DNA of 64,000 nucleotides from Hirundichthys speculiger (GCA_018398805.1 JAGFBZ010000012.1:1208001-1272000); one strand, 5' to 3'. Positions 48,901 to 55,912 are shown, counted from the stretch's first letter. Made by a program: numbers and translations. The notes: generated by a model not told the origin, from the letters alone.

Positions 48901-51900
48901 ATTGTTTCTTCAGTTAAGACTTATATTTGCTCAGAGGTCATGATCTGGGTCTCTGGAAAGCACCAGGAGACAATTTGTAATAGACACTTTACAAATAAAG
49001 TTGAATTGAATGTAGTTGAATAACAAATGTTAAAGTGTCAGTTACTAACAGAAACTGTTCAGGCAGAACAGCATCCAAACCAGCATGAAAAAATGTTTTA
49101 AAGATAAAAATCATGGTTTCAACAGAGAAAAGATCAGTAAAAACAAATCTGAAGATGATATAAAGAAAGGCACAGTTTGAGTAGCTGAGACTCGCGACCA
49201 GCTGAACCTGCTTCTGTTACTTCATGAAGACCCTCATTAACCAACATCCTTGTGAGGACCGAGGTCCTAATGAGGTAGAAAGTAGTCCCCAGGGTCCTGG
49301 TTGGGGTGATAGCGTGCTCCTTTAGCATTTGAAACTCAAACTCCAAGCTGTTTCAGAGAAGGACCAGCTACAAGTGAAGGTGATGATCTACCCTGGTGGG
49401 AATGGATTAAATGGGTTAAATCTGAACAAATGTCCCAGTAAGGATATGGACAAGGACTTGTGTGTGTGTGTGCGTGTGTGTGTTTCATGTTTCGGCTGAA
49501 TCTTCAGTTCAAGGCTCTCGGTTTTTAATTGATCGTATCATCAGCTGATGATGTGATAATGAGCGTGTGTGTGTTTTAAGGTAATGATCAGACACACTCT
49601 GAGATATTGGGACATAAAGTTTCACTGCAGAACTAACGGCAGCCTGTAAATCAGCCAGACCAGCGCACAGAGCCAATCCCATTAAGAGCCCAGTGATTTT
49701 AGTAGCATCGATCGTCTTCACCTGTTTGACTCCTGCTGCGCTCGTAAACATCCACGCCGCTGCGACCTCACTCACGTGCACGCTGCAGACAGATAAACGC
49801 ACACTCATCTCCTCGTCTTCCTCCCGCAGAGGTCTTCTCCTCCTCTAGACGCCTGCTGGACTCACACATCCTGAACTGGGGCTTCCTGTCCAGCAGAGAC
49901 GAGTATCTGCGGGTGCTGTGCGACGCCGACGTCGTCGTCTCCACCTCCAACCACGAGTTCTTCGGCGTCGCCATGTGAGTCTTCCTCAGCTCGCTCACCT
50001 GCGTAGCTTTAGCCCTTTCAAAATAAAAGCAGCACTCTTTCCTGGCTCTGTCAAAACAATCTCCTCCCGTTCTATCAAAATAAAAGCGCTGGCCCAGTTA
50101 AAATACAAAGCAATACAGTGATCCCTCACCAATTCGCGCTTTAAATTCCGTGGTTTAAGTTATTCCCGCTTTTTTCAGAAATATATAATACAATAAAAAA
50201 TCAAGAAAAAATTGCGGAAACATCACAGGATGTTGTGTGCGTTCTCTCACAGTGAAGAAATGCTGTGAGCCAGCCTGGTCCCTTTAAGAAGGTGGCCTTA
50301 TGGGTAGTGGTGTGGCCTTATGGGTAATGTAGTGTGTGTGTTGTGGGACGGCAGAATAAAAACGGGGTTAGATGAAAAGTGTAGTGAGCATCAACAGCAG
50401 CCCAGCGTGTATAGATTTACATTCTCTGTTAACCGACAGGAGCCCAACAATACAACCTGTGTGATGTTACAAGTTCCTGCAGTGCCAGAATAAAGTGCTC
50501 GTTCCATGCAGAGAAAACTGGACTTTTTGTTTTGTTGTTGTTAGCGTGTTAGCCGCTAATTACAAGCCAAAAATAGCACAATACCAGCGGTTTCTTTACT
50601 ACGGTTCAGAGACCAGAGGCTGTGAAGCCTGTGAGCCTTTGTCTTGTTAGGCTGCAGTGCCTCACTACTTTTTTGCGGTTTTTAAACATATTTTAAACAC
50701 ATTATTTAGGCTCGGGGGGCTCCGGCTCCAGCTTGCGGATTTTGATTTTCACGGGGGGGGGGGGGGGGGGGGGTTGGGGGGTGCCGGTGCCGGTCCCCAT
50801 TAACCGCGAAAACTAAGGGATCACTGTAATCTTTTTTTGCTTTGTCAAATGGGAATCAACCGTGTCCTCTGTCTCCATCAAAATAAAAGTAGCTTTCTTA
50901 GAAGGCCCCGTCAAAATAAAAACATTTTCCTTTTGCTCTGTGAAAAAAACCAACTATCAACATAGAGCTGTAAAAAATGAAAATACCTGTCAGATATCAG
51001 TATTTACAGGTGTCATCAATGTGTGTTATCAGGAGGCCTTTTGTAGTGTATTTTATTCTCACGTAACCCAGTGAAATTATATTTTAGCTATGTAATGGTG
51101 GAAGTGATTGTCTTCAGTCAGTCAAATCAGGAGTTAATTACGTCCCTGCTATCCGTCTGTCCTCCCATCACTTCCCGACATGCTTCCTTTCATTTTCGTG
51201 AAAAGTTTGCGACTGAAATCTGAATCGGAGTGAGTTTTAACAGCGTCGGACTTGCTGGCTGATGTGAGCCTCTCCATCGCGCCCGAGGCAGCCTCCAGCC
51301 AGGTGGCATCATCAGACGAAGCCGACGTCCGCCTCTGATCATGTTCGGTCAGGTGGGCGTGAGCTGCAGGCGCGACAGCAGCAGCCAATCAGAGGGCCTG
51401 TCTGATCTGCGCCCGATTCATGTCTGAGCTCTGATGGTGGCTGGAGCGGACTGAAGACGGGCCACCGACAGAAGCTCACAGCAGAGCGCTGACCTGCAGT
51501 CAGAGACATTAAAGTCTGAGGTGGACGTGAGCAGCCGCTGCTGTCTGCAGGGCTGGACAGCAGCTACAAACACACCTCAGTTCTGATCAGCATCACAGGT
51601 GAGGGCGGGTCTATGAACCTGGGTGCACGTCTGTGATCAAAGCTGCTGCCTTCTTCAGAGGACAGCAGTCGAGGAGCGTTGGCTCCTGCACTCATCAAAG
51701 AGTCATTCCTGGTTTTTGTTTTCTTGTTTCAGAAGCAGATCAGAGTGGAAAAAGCAACTGCAGTTTTTGTTTTTTTATTTTATTTTGATTTTCTGTTAAA
51801 AAACCAAACGAGAAAAAAAATGTGAATAAAAGTCTTCCAGCCTTGCTGGAGCCACTGAGATCACACCGGGTTAAAGACTTGAGTCTTGGTTCTGAATCCA

Positions 51901-54900
51901 GCATGTCCTCTGACCCGGATCGTCCCAGTTAGCGGAGTTAGCGGACTGGAGGAAAGACGGTGCGCTCAGCGGAAACGCCGCAGACTTGGATGATTCGGCT
52001 GTAAATTTGCGTATTTCTGCTATAAAGTGGACGTTTTAACTTGGATGTCAGGGGAGATCGACTCATTGTTGGAGCCACCGCCTGGTGGTCAGTATAGGAA
52101 CTGCAGCTGTTTGTTCTCGGCCCTGTCAGAAACATGAAACAAACTTGTTTTTTTAGTGAACTGAACAATGTTTCCGTGTTTTCTGACATCACCAGGAGGT
52201 CTGCCAGGATTAGGGCTGTAGCGATACACTAATCTTTCGATACGATACACGATATTCGGCTAACAGTACGACATATGTTGATATTCATCTTACAATACAT
52301 TTACATAATTTTCTGAAAGATTTTAAAGGGACAAAGTGATTTTGGTGACATCTTGTGAGTGTTCCAATTCCAATTGAATTAATTGAACTGAAAGCATCAA
52401 TTACACATTATATGGCTGACAGGCAGCTTGCAAATGCTGGACAAAAAATAATAATGATAATAATTTGTTGAGAAAAATAGTTTCATTTAATCGAAGCTTA
52501 GAATATTGATACCCGTGGCTGAAAAATCGATACTCGATAAAATATCGATATATATCGCAGAATCGATAAAATCGCTCAGCGCTAGCCAGGATACAAGTTC
52601 TACTCGATTCGATTCAGTAGCCAGTGATCATTCTGGGACAGTGACCACGGTTACATGATGATTTTTAATTCAGAATTAATAATTCCGAATTAAATAATTC
52701 CGAATTAAATTATTTTCCTTTGAGTTTACATAGAAATAGTAATTCCGAATTGAGGTTTACATGGAAACACGTTTGTTCGGCTTTATCCAATTCCCCTTAA
52801 GGTCTGGGGGTTGGGAAGGGTTCTGATTGGATAGTGGGGCGGACATCTTTACATCTACCGGAAGAAAACAAACTTAGCTAACTCAGTTAGCAACAACATT
52901 CCACTTATTTTTGACCTGGGTGGCGTCTCTATCTGTGAAACCTCCTTCATTTAACCTGGCCGCTTTGAAAAGCTCACAATTTTTATGTTTCCTGCCATCT
53001 GTTCTTTTAATTATTTCCAGTTCCTCCAAGCTATTTATTAAATAAATCGTCTCTGCTCTTGACCACCGTTTACTGCGTGCTGCCATCTTGAAACTTTGTT
53101 TTGAAAACAAGCCCAGCGTGGAATATAAGCATCATCATGACAGACGGGCAAGAGAACGAGCATGCGCAGAAAGACCGGAATTAATTTAAAGAGGAATGAG
53201 TGTATACATGACCGCGGAATTATTCTATTCGGAATTAAAATCAGAATAAACCAGACACTTACTTCGGAATTAAGTTTAATTCGGAATGGAAATTTTCATA
53301 TGGAATTAGGTGTTTACATGGTAACTTTAATTCGGATTTAACTTTAATTCTGAATTAAAGAGGAATTAAACTTCCCATGTAAACGCACGGAATATGTGCT
53401 GACTGAACATGAATCACTTCCATTAATGTTAAAACACCCCTTCAGAGTGAATCGAACCTAGACCTCCCTCATGGTAGGAGAGAGTTGGACTAAGTAACAG
53501 TAAGAAACTAAAATCACATTTCACTTTCTTTTTTTTCTTTTTTTTTTGGGGTTCAGCTTGTCACCTTGATGATAAACAGTCTGTTGACCTCTGACAGAAG
53601 ACTGATGACACGTATTGATTGACATTTTCTTTTATTATTAATACTATTGGTTTGCTCATCACTAGATCAATGTATTGATGTAGATCAATAAATCTTTACG
53701 CCCCTAATCACTATATAATAAATCATCTCAACACCAAAGAGCCGTGGCTCGTTCTGTCTGCGTACGAGAGGATTCAGCCTCCACCTTTTCACAGGAAAAA
53801 AAATGAGTTGTTTCAGTTTAATTTAAATCACAAACCAAGAGCTAATTATGGCACAAGAAAAAGAAGAGTGAAGAGGGAGGGGAGGGTGTCTTTGATCCAA
53901 AACCACGAGGGACTGGGACCTTGTCGGGCCCCCCCCCCACAGCGCTCAGCAGCAGTCACGCCGAGTGTCTGAAGTTTATATGCAGAAATAACCCAAAATA
54001 GACACACACAACAACCGTTCAGTTTCATCTTCAGTCACGTGACAGCGGCGGCGGCTAACAGAGCCGAGGGAAGCGCGGAGACGATCCCGAGCACCTTGTC
54101 CCCGTCTGATAAAACATCCGAGCCTCCGCTGGGCTCGTCGGGGCCGTGGAGCGGAAACGGAGGGACCGCGTGGGCTCGGGGCGCCGCTGACACTTTGATC
54201 CTCATTAGCTCTGAGTCTGGTTCCAGCTGATTAATCTGGATCATCAACGGACCCCGCTGACGCCCCGCAGCCACCTCAGACACGTCGGATGATGAAAACG
54301 CCTGCCGCCGTAAACGGGTCGTCTGAAAAACACGGGACCCCCTCCGCTTGAGTGAAACACGAAAAAAATACGTCCGGGCACGTTAATCTTCTGCCGTGAC
54401 CTCGCATGGACGACAGCAGAACCTTTTTCACAGCGCCGCTAATTATTTCACGAAAATAAGTTTTGATCCCAATGCAGACTTTCATCGAGGCTGAGGTCTG
54501 AAGCTGAACTGGGTCGGTCCAGAACCTTGGTTCTTTAGGTTTTCTGTCGCTCTGATGTAGATCTGCTGCTGCTGTTTGTCATCGTCCTGCCACGTGATCC
54601 AGTTTCAGTCGGTCTTTAGCCGTCAGACTGATGGACTCAAGGTGTCCAGGTCCAGATTATGGGGTCACAAGCTTTTACCGTGTTTCTCTAGAGTCTAACA
54701 CACGGGCTGAATCTGTTCACTCTTGGGGAAATCTATTTTCCACTTAAAAAACTGAGCTCCAACTTCTCTGGAAATGCTTTTATAAACCATTCCAGACCGA
54801 TGTGAACCAACAGTTGCTTCTCTAAAACTATTGCTTATGTCTTTCCCTCTTGGCGTTGTGTAAACGCTAGGGGTGTGAAAAAAATAGATTTGGCAATATA

Positions 54901-55912
54901 TCGCGATTTTCGGCCACCCAATATAATATACATTTTTCAGCTCCTTATATCGATTTTTTTAAAATTTTTTTCAAAAAACACTAATAATAAACAATAAATA
55001 GGTTGTTTTAAAGCAAATAGTTTTGACTCAATTTGTCCTCTGAATGATCAATATCATCTGATGAACATATACAGGAACTTGATTTTTTAATCTCTACTTT
55101 TAATTTTGATATTAACTGGATAGAATATCGCAATATATCGTGATATTGCAATATCGTGATAATATCGCATCGTGGCTCAAGTATCATGATACATATAGTA
55201 TTGCGATGTACTTGCCAATACTCACCCGTAGTCAACGCACACCTGAATTCTTCGGATCAGCAAACAGCCGAAGCGCCTGCTTTCTTGGAGGTCTGGTGAT
55301 CGGCTGCAGCTGCCTCTTAAATCCTGCAGCATTATTTTATTTATAAATGATAAATGATGGCGCCGCAGGGAAAAAGGACTTTTGTCGTTGTTCGTTCGAG
55401 GTCACGCTCGCGTACGTGGGCAGATTCTCGTGTCGAAGACACCGCAGAGACTCTAAAACCACCCCGGCGAGCACGGGTCCGGGTCTGGGAGGGCGCTAAC
55501 GTGTCGACTGCATTGCAGGTTGGAAGCCGTCCACTGCGGCTGTTTCCCGCTGTGTCCGAAGGCGCTGGTGTACCCAGAGATCTTCCCAGGTAAACGCACC
55601 TGTGCGACGCCCTCTCCTCCCTCCGTCCGCAGCACCTGACTGTCCTCTCCTTCCTCCTCCTTCTCCCTGACGCAGCGGAGTACCTTTACTCCACACCTGA
55701 GCAGCTCTGCAAGCGGCTGCAGCAGCTCTGCAGGAGGCCCGACGTTGCCCGCAGACACGTCGTCACGGTAACGCCGTCAGCTTTCACCGGAGCCGCTTTG
55801 ACGCCACAGTCGGTAAACTCTGGTTCTGGTTTCTCAGGTCGACCCGTCTCTGTACTCCTGGGCCTCTCTGAAGCAGCGTTTCCTGGACCTGCTGGCAGAC
55901 GAGCATCCCTGA
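23696..55912 (+). CDS. gtdc1: gtdc1: tRNA-queuosine mannosyltransferase (GTDC1/QTMAN), ten-exon coding region
   Basis: The joined exons encode a GT-B-fold glycosyltransferase of about 404 residues (the human protein is about 458). The family transfers mannose from GDP-mannose to queuosine in the anticodon of tRNA-Asp. Seen here: the N-terminal DUF3524-type region with [10 protein letters not shown] and [20 protein letters not shown], then YFHENQL and [10 protein letters not shown], then the C-terminal Glycos_transf_1 region with [23 protein letters not shown] and [12 protein letters not shown], which holds the E-x7-E signature (about E320 and E328). Every splice junction listed below joins in phase, with GT donors and AG acceptors. 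With a five-base upstream start (ATG AG) the total is 1215 nt, exactly 405 codons including the stop. The shortfall against human lies in the poorly conserved linker around residues 180-230. The start exon was not found with confidence; all other coding exons are present and undamaged. Confidence 0.95.
23870..24365. other. gtdc1 intron 1, start: no further feature seen
   Basis: Unique sequence between exon 1 and the pogo-like nest. No second exon or regulatory signature recognised. Confidence 0.5.
24651..25770. mobile_element. hAT element F with perfect 8-bp TSD (AAACTGTG)
   Basis: The ends TAGGGGTACACAATAACTAT and AGTTATCGTGCATCCCTA; AAACTGTG at 24643-24650 and 25771-25778. Subterminal 'ggtatcggt' and 'cccgataa' repeats. 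It carries a broken BED-finger exon. Confidence 0.93.
25068..25210 (+). pseudogene. Decayed BED-finger exon of hAT element F
   Basis: From ATG at 25068 it reads [20 protein letters not shown], matching the ZBED4-like start W-x-F-F-K-V-S-E-E-D. A stop follows, then L-R-G-G-K and further stops. The second finger Cys and the His pair are not preserved. Confidence 0.6.
26110..26850. other. gtdc1 intron 1: no feature recognised
   Basis: No recognisable exon. May include degraded Tc1-like sequence leading into the next entry. Confidence 0.45.
26851..27060 (+). pseudogene. Degraded Tc1-like transposase 3' region
   Basis: gacctgaacctgagggaaat then gctgtggtgggaccttcaga matches the 3' part of Tc1-type elements (compare gagtccggacctcagcctga at about 40577). 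The reading frame is lost. Confidence 0.55.
27531..28130. mobile_element. Charlie-type hAT MITE with perfect 8-bp TSD (CCCTAAGA)
   Basis: The left end CAGGGGTGTCAGACTCATTT and right end GTTTGACACATGTG; CCCTAAGA at 27523-27530 and 28131-28138. Internal 'gggccagactgac' and 'gcgggccacatttgg' are hallmarks of this family. Confidence 0.92.
28139..29095. other. gtdc1 intron 1: no feature recognised
   Basis: Moderate GC; no exon, repeat end or conserved coding block recognised. Confidence 0.5.
29096..31690. repeat. Degenerate purine-rich minisatellite with ~740-bp higher-order duplication
   Basis: Built of drifting short units such as 'cagaaccaagacc' and 'gagccaagaac'. Within it, blocks recur at a spacing near 740 bp: 'gggaagatgtgggtcaggaa' at about 29991 and 30731, 'caccggggaagatctgggtc' at 30371 and 31109. 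A third, more diverged unit starts near 31427. Minus-strand Leu/Val-rich open frames here are by-products of the repeat. Confidence 0.92.
31983..32150 (+). CDS. gtdc1: gtdc1 coding exon 2 (residues about 60-116)
   Basis: The acceptor is tttctctgcag. The exon encodes [20 protein letters not shown], then [18 protein letters not shown] and [13 protein letters not shown], and ends in the split Cys codon TG|C before gtaaac. The sequence is strongly conserved with vertebrate GTDC1, including the HENQL and QYGYNQ blocks of the N-terminal domain. The preceding 8.1-kb intron contains the degenerate purine-rich repeat array, which stops about 300 bp upstream of this exon. Confidence 0.95.
32151..33097. 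promoter_or_regulatory. gtdc1 intron 2, possible conserved noncoding element at 32230-32640
   Basis: Homeodomain-like TAATTG/CAATTA/ATTA sites are clustered (ggttaattgcgagg, cgtaattgagatgg, gtcattaatcagc), and the unique sequence is free of repeats in a repeat-laden locus. Regulatory function is inference from composition only. Confidence 0.25.
33098..33475 (-). mobile_element. Family A hAT MITE, inverted, partial dimer next to gtdc1 exon 3
   Basis: Begins ggtgtgaaaaaaatcaattt. The tail block (ggcaatatatcg, ggcccaatataatatcaatt, ttttaggaaaatt) appears twice, at about 33118-33175 and 33399-33456, so a second copy starts and is cut off. It ends about 57 bp before the exon 3 acceptor. Confidence 0.82.
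33533..33706 (+). CDS. gtdc1: gtdc1 coding exon 3 (residues about 116-174)
   Basis: The acceptor is ctgtgtcctcag. The exon encodes [20 protein letters not shown], then [20 protein letters not shown] and [10 protein letters not shown], with the Arg codon split (AG|A) at gtcagt. [13 protein letters not shown] and the PDHRP block are typical of the family. A copy of the A-family hAT MITE ends only about 57 bp upstream of the acceptor, so the branch point and pyrimidine tract are squeezed into a short stretch of unique sequence. Confidence 0.95.
33854..34509 (-). mobile_element. Family A hAT MITE, inverted head-to-tail dimer with one TSD pair
   Basis: Two minus-orientation copies are joined at about 34117 (gctttgcccac|aggggtgtg). 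AATAAAAG (33846-33853) and AATAAAAA (34510-34517) flank the pair, and no duplication surrounds either copy alone. Confidence 0.8.
34590..34765 (-). pseudogene. Tc1-like transposase fragment
   Basis: The minus strand encodes [13 protein letters not shown], the conserved stretch preceding the second catalytic Asp region of Tc1-like transposases. The usual WG motif after it is disrupted and no flanking domain remains. Confidence 0.65.
34766..35500. other. gtdc1 intron 3: unique sequence with a 13-bp hairpin
   Basis: A perfect stem of 13 bp with loop cctt lies at 35222-35251 (gaacttccctcac / gtgagggaagttc). Nothing else recognised. Confidence 0.6.
35490..36690. repeat. AT-rich degenerate tandem repeat, interrupted by the Harbinger-like copy
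   Basis: Drifting units around 'acaactttttgtc-ttaaa' and 'tttgttgtaaaatt' occur on both sides of the insertion (about 35490-35543 and 36196-36690). Confidence 0.65.
35544..36192. mobile_element. Harbinger-like element, copy 2 (SANT exon deleted)
   Basis: The same ends as copies 1 and 3 (ggccacggttacatgatg, cttcccatgtaaacac), flanked by AAT at 35541-35543 and 36193-36195. The SANT frame is absent. Instead a short + frame from ATG at 35803 ([20 protein letters not shown]) may be the start of the partner transposase gene. Confidence 0.78.
36691..37528. other. gtdc1 intron 3: no feature recognised
   Basis: Open frames at 36914 and 37303 have no family features. No exon of gtdc1 is expected here because exons 3 and 4 encode adjacent residues. 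Confidence 0.55.
37940..38185 (+). mobile_element. Fish-wide repeat with 'ttttatttatatagcg' and 'ggcaaggaaaaactcc' blocks
   Basis: caattttatttatatagcgt then ctaggcgctttacagagacc and cagtggcaaggaaaaactcc, ggaagaaaccttgagcagga are all characteristic of one very common teleost repeat. Classification (L2-like tail or other) is uncertain. Confidence 0.75.
38651..38860 (+). pseudogene. Decayed first exon of the TTAA element's gene
   Basis: Opens [20 protein letters not shown] in frame, continues basic ([15 protein letters not shown]), then shifts frame and meets a TAG before [20 protein letters not shown] and the donor AG|GTAAGA at 38861. The block '[15 protein letters not shown]' followed by a donor resembles N-terminal exons of fish transposon genes of uncertain class. 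One frameshift and at least one stop make it a pseudogene. Confidence 0.45.
39480..40790 (+). pseudogene. Degraded Tc1-like transposon, split by a family B MITE
   Basis: Conserved pieces are in order: caatgccaagagggaaaaac (start of the helix-turn-helix region), then after the MITE cagcatctctgaacaaaagt, gattattcagaaatggaaag, the cacggtggtggtagtttggg block (catalytic core) and gtccggacctcagcctgatt (3' end). Stops and shifts occur throughout. Confidence 0.75.
39561..40016 (+). mobile_element. Family B hAT MITE inserted in a Tc1 remnant
   Basis: The ends TAGGGCTGTAGCAATACACC and ATCGCTCAGCTCTA; duplication GAAAGAAC (39553-39560) versus GAAAGGAC (40017-40024). Contains a (TA)n expansion at 39957-39987. 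Confidence 0.92.
40791..41580. other. gtdc1 intron 3: no feature recognised
   Basis: Includes a G10 run near 41010. No exon recognised. Confidence 0.5.
41581..42705 (+). mobile_element. Family C hAT MITE, fused at its right end to a family B fragment
   Basis: Starts taaggctaggaaagttaac and ends ttgttgcccagccctA. The left flank (ttaagaac) is not repeated on the right, where truncated family B sequence begins at once. Confidence 0.85.
42706..42902 (-). mobile_element. Family B hAT MITE, fragment
   Basis: gctttcagttcaataaattc through gtatcactacagccctA: the terminal 200 bp of family B, minus orientation. Confidence 0.85.
42903..43923. other. gtdc1 intron 3: no feature recognised
   Basis: GC-moderate sequence. 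Open frames at 43142-43411 and 43519-43728 have no recognisable domain. Confidence 0.5.
43932..44385 (+). mobile_element. Family A hAT MITE with an inserted LINE tail
   Basis: The ends taggggtgagtattgg and cagaccccta; duplication GTATTTAC (43924-43931) versus GTAATTAC (44386-44393). Interrupted at about 44012-44128 by a LINE 3' end. Confidence 0.9.
44012..44128 (+). mobile_element. 5'-truncated LINE 3' tail inside the family A copy
   Basis: gaaggagcgctggacgccgg then tgaatttccccctcggggga and tcaataaagtat, a Rex1/RTE/L2-like terminal signature shared with 23126-23270. Confidence 0.75.
44740..45300 (+). repeat. GC-rich dispersed segment, with MITE tip and repeat copy 2
   Basis: Opens with caggggtgtccaaactcggt, the tip of a hAT-like MITE, then about 110 bp matching 23335-23465, then about 400 bp of GC-rich sequence with a 146-codon open frame (44745-45185) that shows no recognisable domain. 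Composition differs sharply from the flanks. Probably retroelement-derived; the class is not recognised. Confidence 0.5.
45334..45557. mobile_element. hAT-like MITE ('atccagtcctcgagggccg' type)
   Basis: The left end taggtcaaatccagtcctcg and right end ggaggaccgggattgactac are imperfect inverted repeats. Internal tagatgtttccctgcttcag and gcagaaaaacatctaagacc mirror each other. A common fish MITE. A clear TSD was not seen. Confidence 0.7.
45558..46044. other. gtdc1 intron 3, 3' end
   Basis: Unique sequence ending in the T/TTG-rich acceptor tract of exon 4; no other feature. Confidence 0.5.
46045..46140 (+). CDS. gtdc1: gtdc1 coding exon 4 (start of variable linker, residues about 174-206)
   Basis: The acceptor is a long T-rich tract ending in tttttcag. 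The exon encodes [20 protein letters not shown] followed by a Gln-rich stretch, and ends CG|G before gtaaga. The PKHK block right after FPDVSR matches the human order, which shows that exons 3 and 4 are adjacent in the mRNA despite the 12.3-kb intron. Reading through the donor meets an in-frame TGA, so an intron must follow. The linker is poorly conserved, so support comes mostly from frame and splice sites. Confidence 0.88.
46219..46323 (+). CDS. gtdc1: gtdc1 coding exon 5 (linker end plus HIVWPHRW, residues about 206-241)
   Basis: The 3' half encodes [11 protein letters not shown], a diagnostic family block, with the Trp codon split TG|G at gtgagt. The acceptor is less certain. Starting after cacgacag (46218) gives a 78-bp intron with a plausible branch site (cttgatc) and an open frame. 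Acceptors ending at 46257 and 46266 are also in phase and would shorten the protein by 13 or 16 residues. The stronger-looking ctctgcag at 46283 is out of phase with exon 4. Confidence 0.8.
46324..47486. other. gtdc1 intron 5 with a poly-G tract
   Basis: Long G-rich run at 46701-46744 (G7, G5, then a run of about 27 Gs). No exon recognised. Confidence 0.55.
47487..48171 (-). mobile_element. Family B hAT MITE with ~310 bp of unrelated internal sequence
   Basis: Both ends are present (TAGGGCTGGGCGATTTTATT, TATCGCTACAGCCCTA), but the segment between 'gtgtccc' and 'ttttattcattttgtccagc' is replaced by about 47609-47920. No matching 8-bp flanks were found. Confidence 0.82.
48172..48576. other. 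gtdc1 intron 5, 3' end
   Basis: No recognisable element. Ends in the CT-rich acceptor tract of exon 6. Confidence 0.5.
48577..48686 (+). CDS. gtdc1: gtdc1 coding exon 6 (residues about 241-278)
   Basis: The acceptor is tttgtctgaag. The exon encodes [20 protein letters not shown], then [16 protein letters not shown], ending in phase 1 before gtacac. It opens the C-terminal nucleotide-sugar-binding Rossmann-like half; RWEHDKNP and SVLGE are typical of GT4-like glycosyltransferases. Confidence 0.95.
48687..49829. other. gtdc1 intron 6, with a short (GT)n near 49460
   Basis: No mobile element recognised. About 23 bp of GT repeat at 49460-49482. Confidence 0.55.
49830..49974 (+). CDS. gtdc1: gtdc1 coding exon 7 (residues about 278-326)
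   Basis: The acceptor is tcttcctcccgcag. The exon encodes [20 protein letters not shown], then [20 protein letters not shown] and HEFFGVA, and the Met codon is split AT|G at gtgagt. It carries the first Glu of the E-x7-E donor-binding signature; the second lies in the next exon, so an intron of about 5.5 kb splits the motif. Confidence 0.95.
50115..50826. mobile_element. pogo/Tigger-like MITE at a TA target
   Basis: The ends cagtgatccctcaccaattc and ccgcgaaaactaagggatca-ctg are inverted repeats bounded by TA (50113-50114, 50827-50828). A poly-G run lies at 50753-50773. No transposase frame. Confidence 0.85.
50829..52202. other. gtdc1 intron 7: no feature recognised
   Basis: Short 'caaaataaaag' units occur on both sides of the pogo-like MITE (50015-50110, 50870-50925), a small degenerate repeat split by the insertion. 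Nothing else recognised. Confidence 0.5.
52211..52584 (+). mobile_element. Family B hAT MITE with perfect 8-bp TSD (GCCAGGAT)
   Basis: The ends TAGGGCTGTAGCGATACACT and ATCGCTCAGCGCTA; GCCAGGAT at 52203-52210 and 52585-52592. Confidence 0.93.
52643..53390. mobile_element. Harbinger-like element, copy 3, carrying a Myb/SANT ORF
   Basis: Nearly collinear with copy 1 (gaccacggttacatgatg ... cttcccatgtaaacgcacgg). The 3-bp flank is imperfect (AGT/AAT). Only 58 bp separate it from the family B MITE upstream. Confidence 0.75.
52883..53110 (-). CDS. Myb/SANT-like protein of the Harbinger-like element, second copy (75 aa)
   Basis: Matches the 258-503 frame almost throughout (same [20 protein letters not shown] start). 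It has Gln-to-Glu and Leu-to-Phe changes and lacks two residues after ELFK through an in-frame 6-bp deletion; it also ends six residues earlier. W-S-R and NKW mark the helices. As with copy 1, the frame is open but no transposase accompanies it. Confidence 0.55.
   Translation of the reverse strand: MFSKQSFKMAARSKRWSRAETIYLINSLEELEIIKRTDGRKHKNCELFKAARLNEGGFTDRDATQVKNKWNVVAN
53391..54860. other. gtdc1 intron 7: no gene; GC-rich patch 54.03-54.35 kb
   Basis: The patch is CpG-rich (gacagcggcggcggctaaca) and contains cattagctctgagtctg and ctgattaatctggatcatc. It could be a conserved noncoding element. No exon is expected here, since exons 7 and 8 encode adjacent residues. Confidence 0.35.
54868..55230 (-). 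mobile_element. Family A hAT MITE, inverted, full length
   Basis: The ends TAGGGGTGTGAAAAAAATAG and CCAATACTCACCCGTA; duplication GTAAACGC (54860-54867) versus GTCAACGC (55231-55238). It lies 288 bp upstream of exon 8. Confidence 0.9.
55519..55589 (+). CDS. gtdc1: gtdc1 coding exon 8 (residues about 326-350)
   Basis: The acceptor is actgcattgcag. The exon encodes [20 protein letters not shown] then IFP, and ends in phase 1 before gtaaac. It contains the second Glu of E-x7-E and the CG(C/Y)(F/Y)PLCP block shared with human GTDC1. It is followed by an 86-bp intron. Confidence 0.95.
55676..55767 (+). CDS. gtdc1: gtdc1 coding exon 9 (residues about 350-380)
   Basis: The acceptor is ctgacgcag. 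The exon encodes [20 protein letters not shown], then [11 protein letters not shown], and ends on a complete codon before gtaacg. [10 protein letters not shown] is nearly identical to the human protein. The following intron is only 70 bp. Confidence 0.94.
55838..55912 (+). CDS. gtdc1: gtdc1 terminal coding exon (residues about 381-404, stop TGA)
   Basis: The acceptor is ggtttctcag. The exon encodes [20 protein letters not shown] then DEHP and the stop TGA. SW(A)xLxxxF matches the C-terminal helix of the family. The 3' UTR continues through a (CTGGTC)n tract to a poly(A) signal. Confidence 0.93.
   Translation, partial: VDPSLYSWASLKQRFLDLLADEHP

Noticed and set aside
3750..55235. The same ~40-residue frame ([18 protein letters not shown]...) open in many places
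   Set aside because: It is the translation of the family A MITE body. It stays open because copies are recent and similar; there is no shared start codon and the adjacent frame is equally open in some copies.
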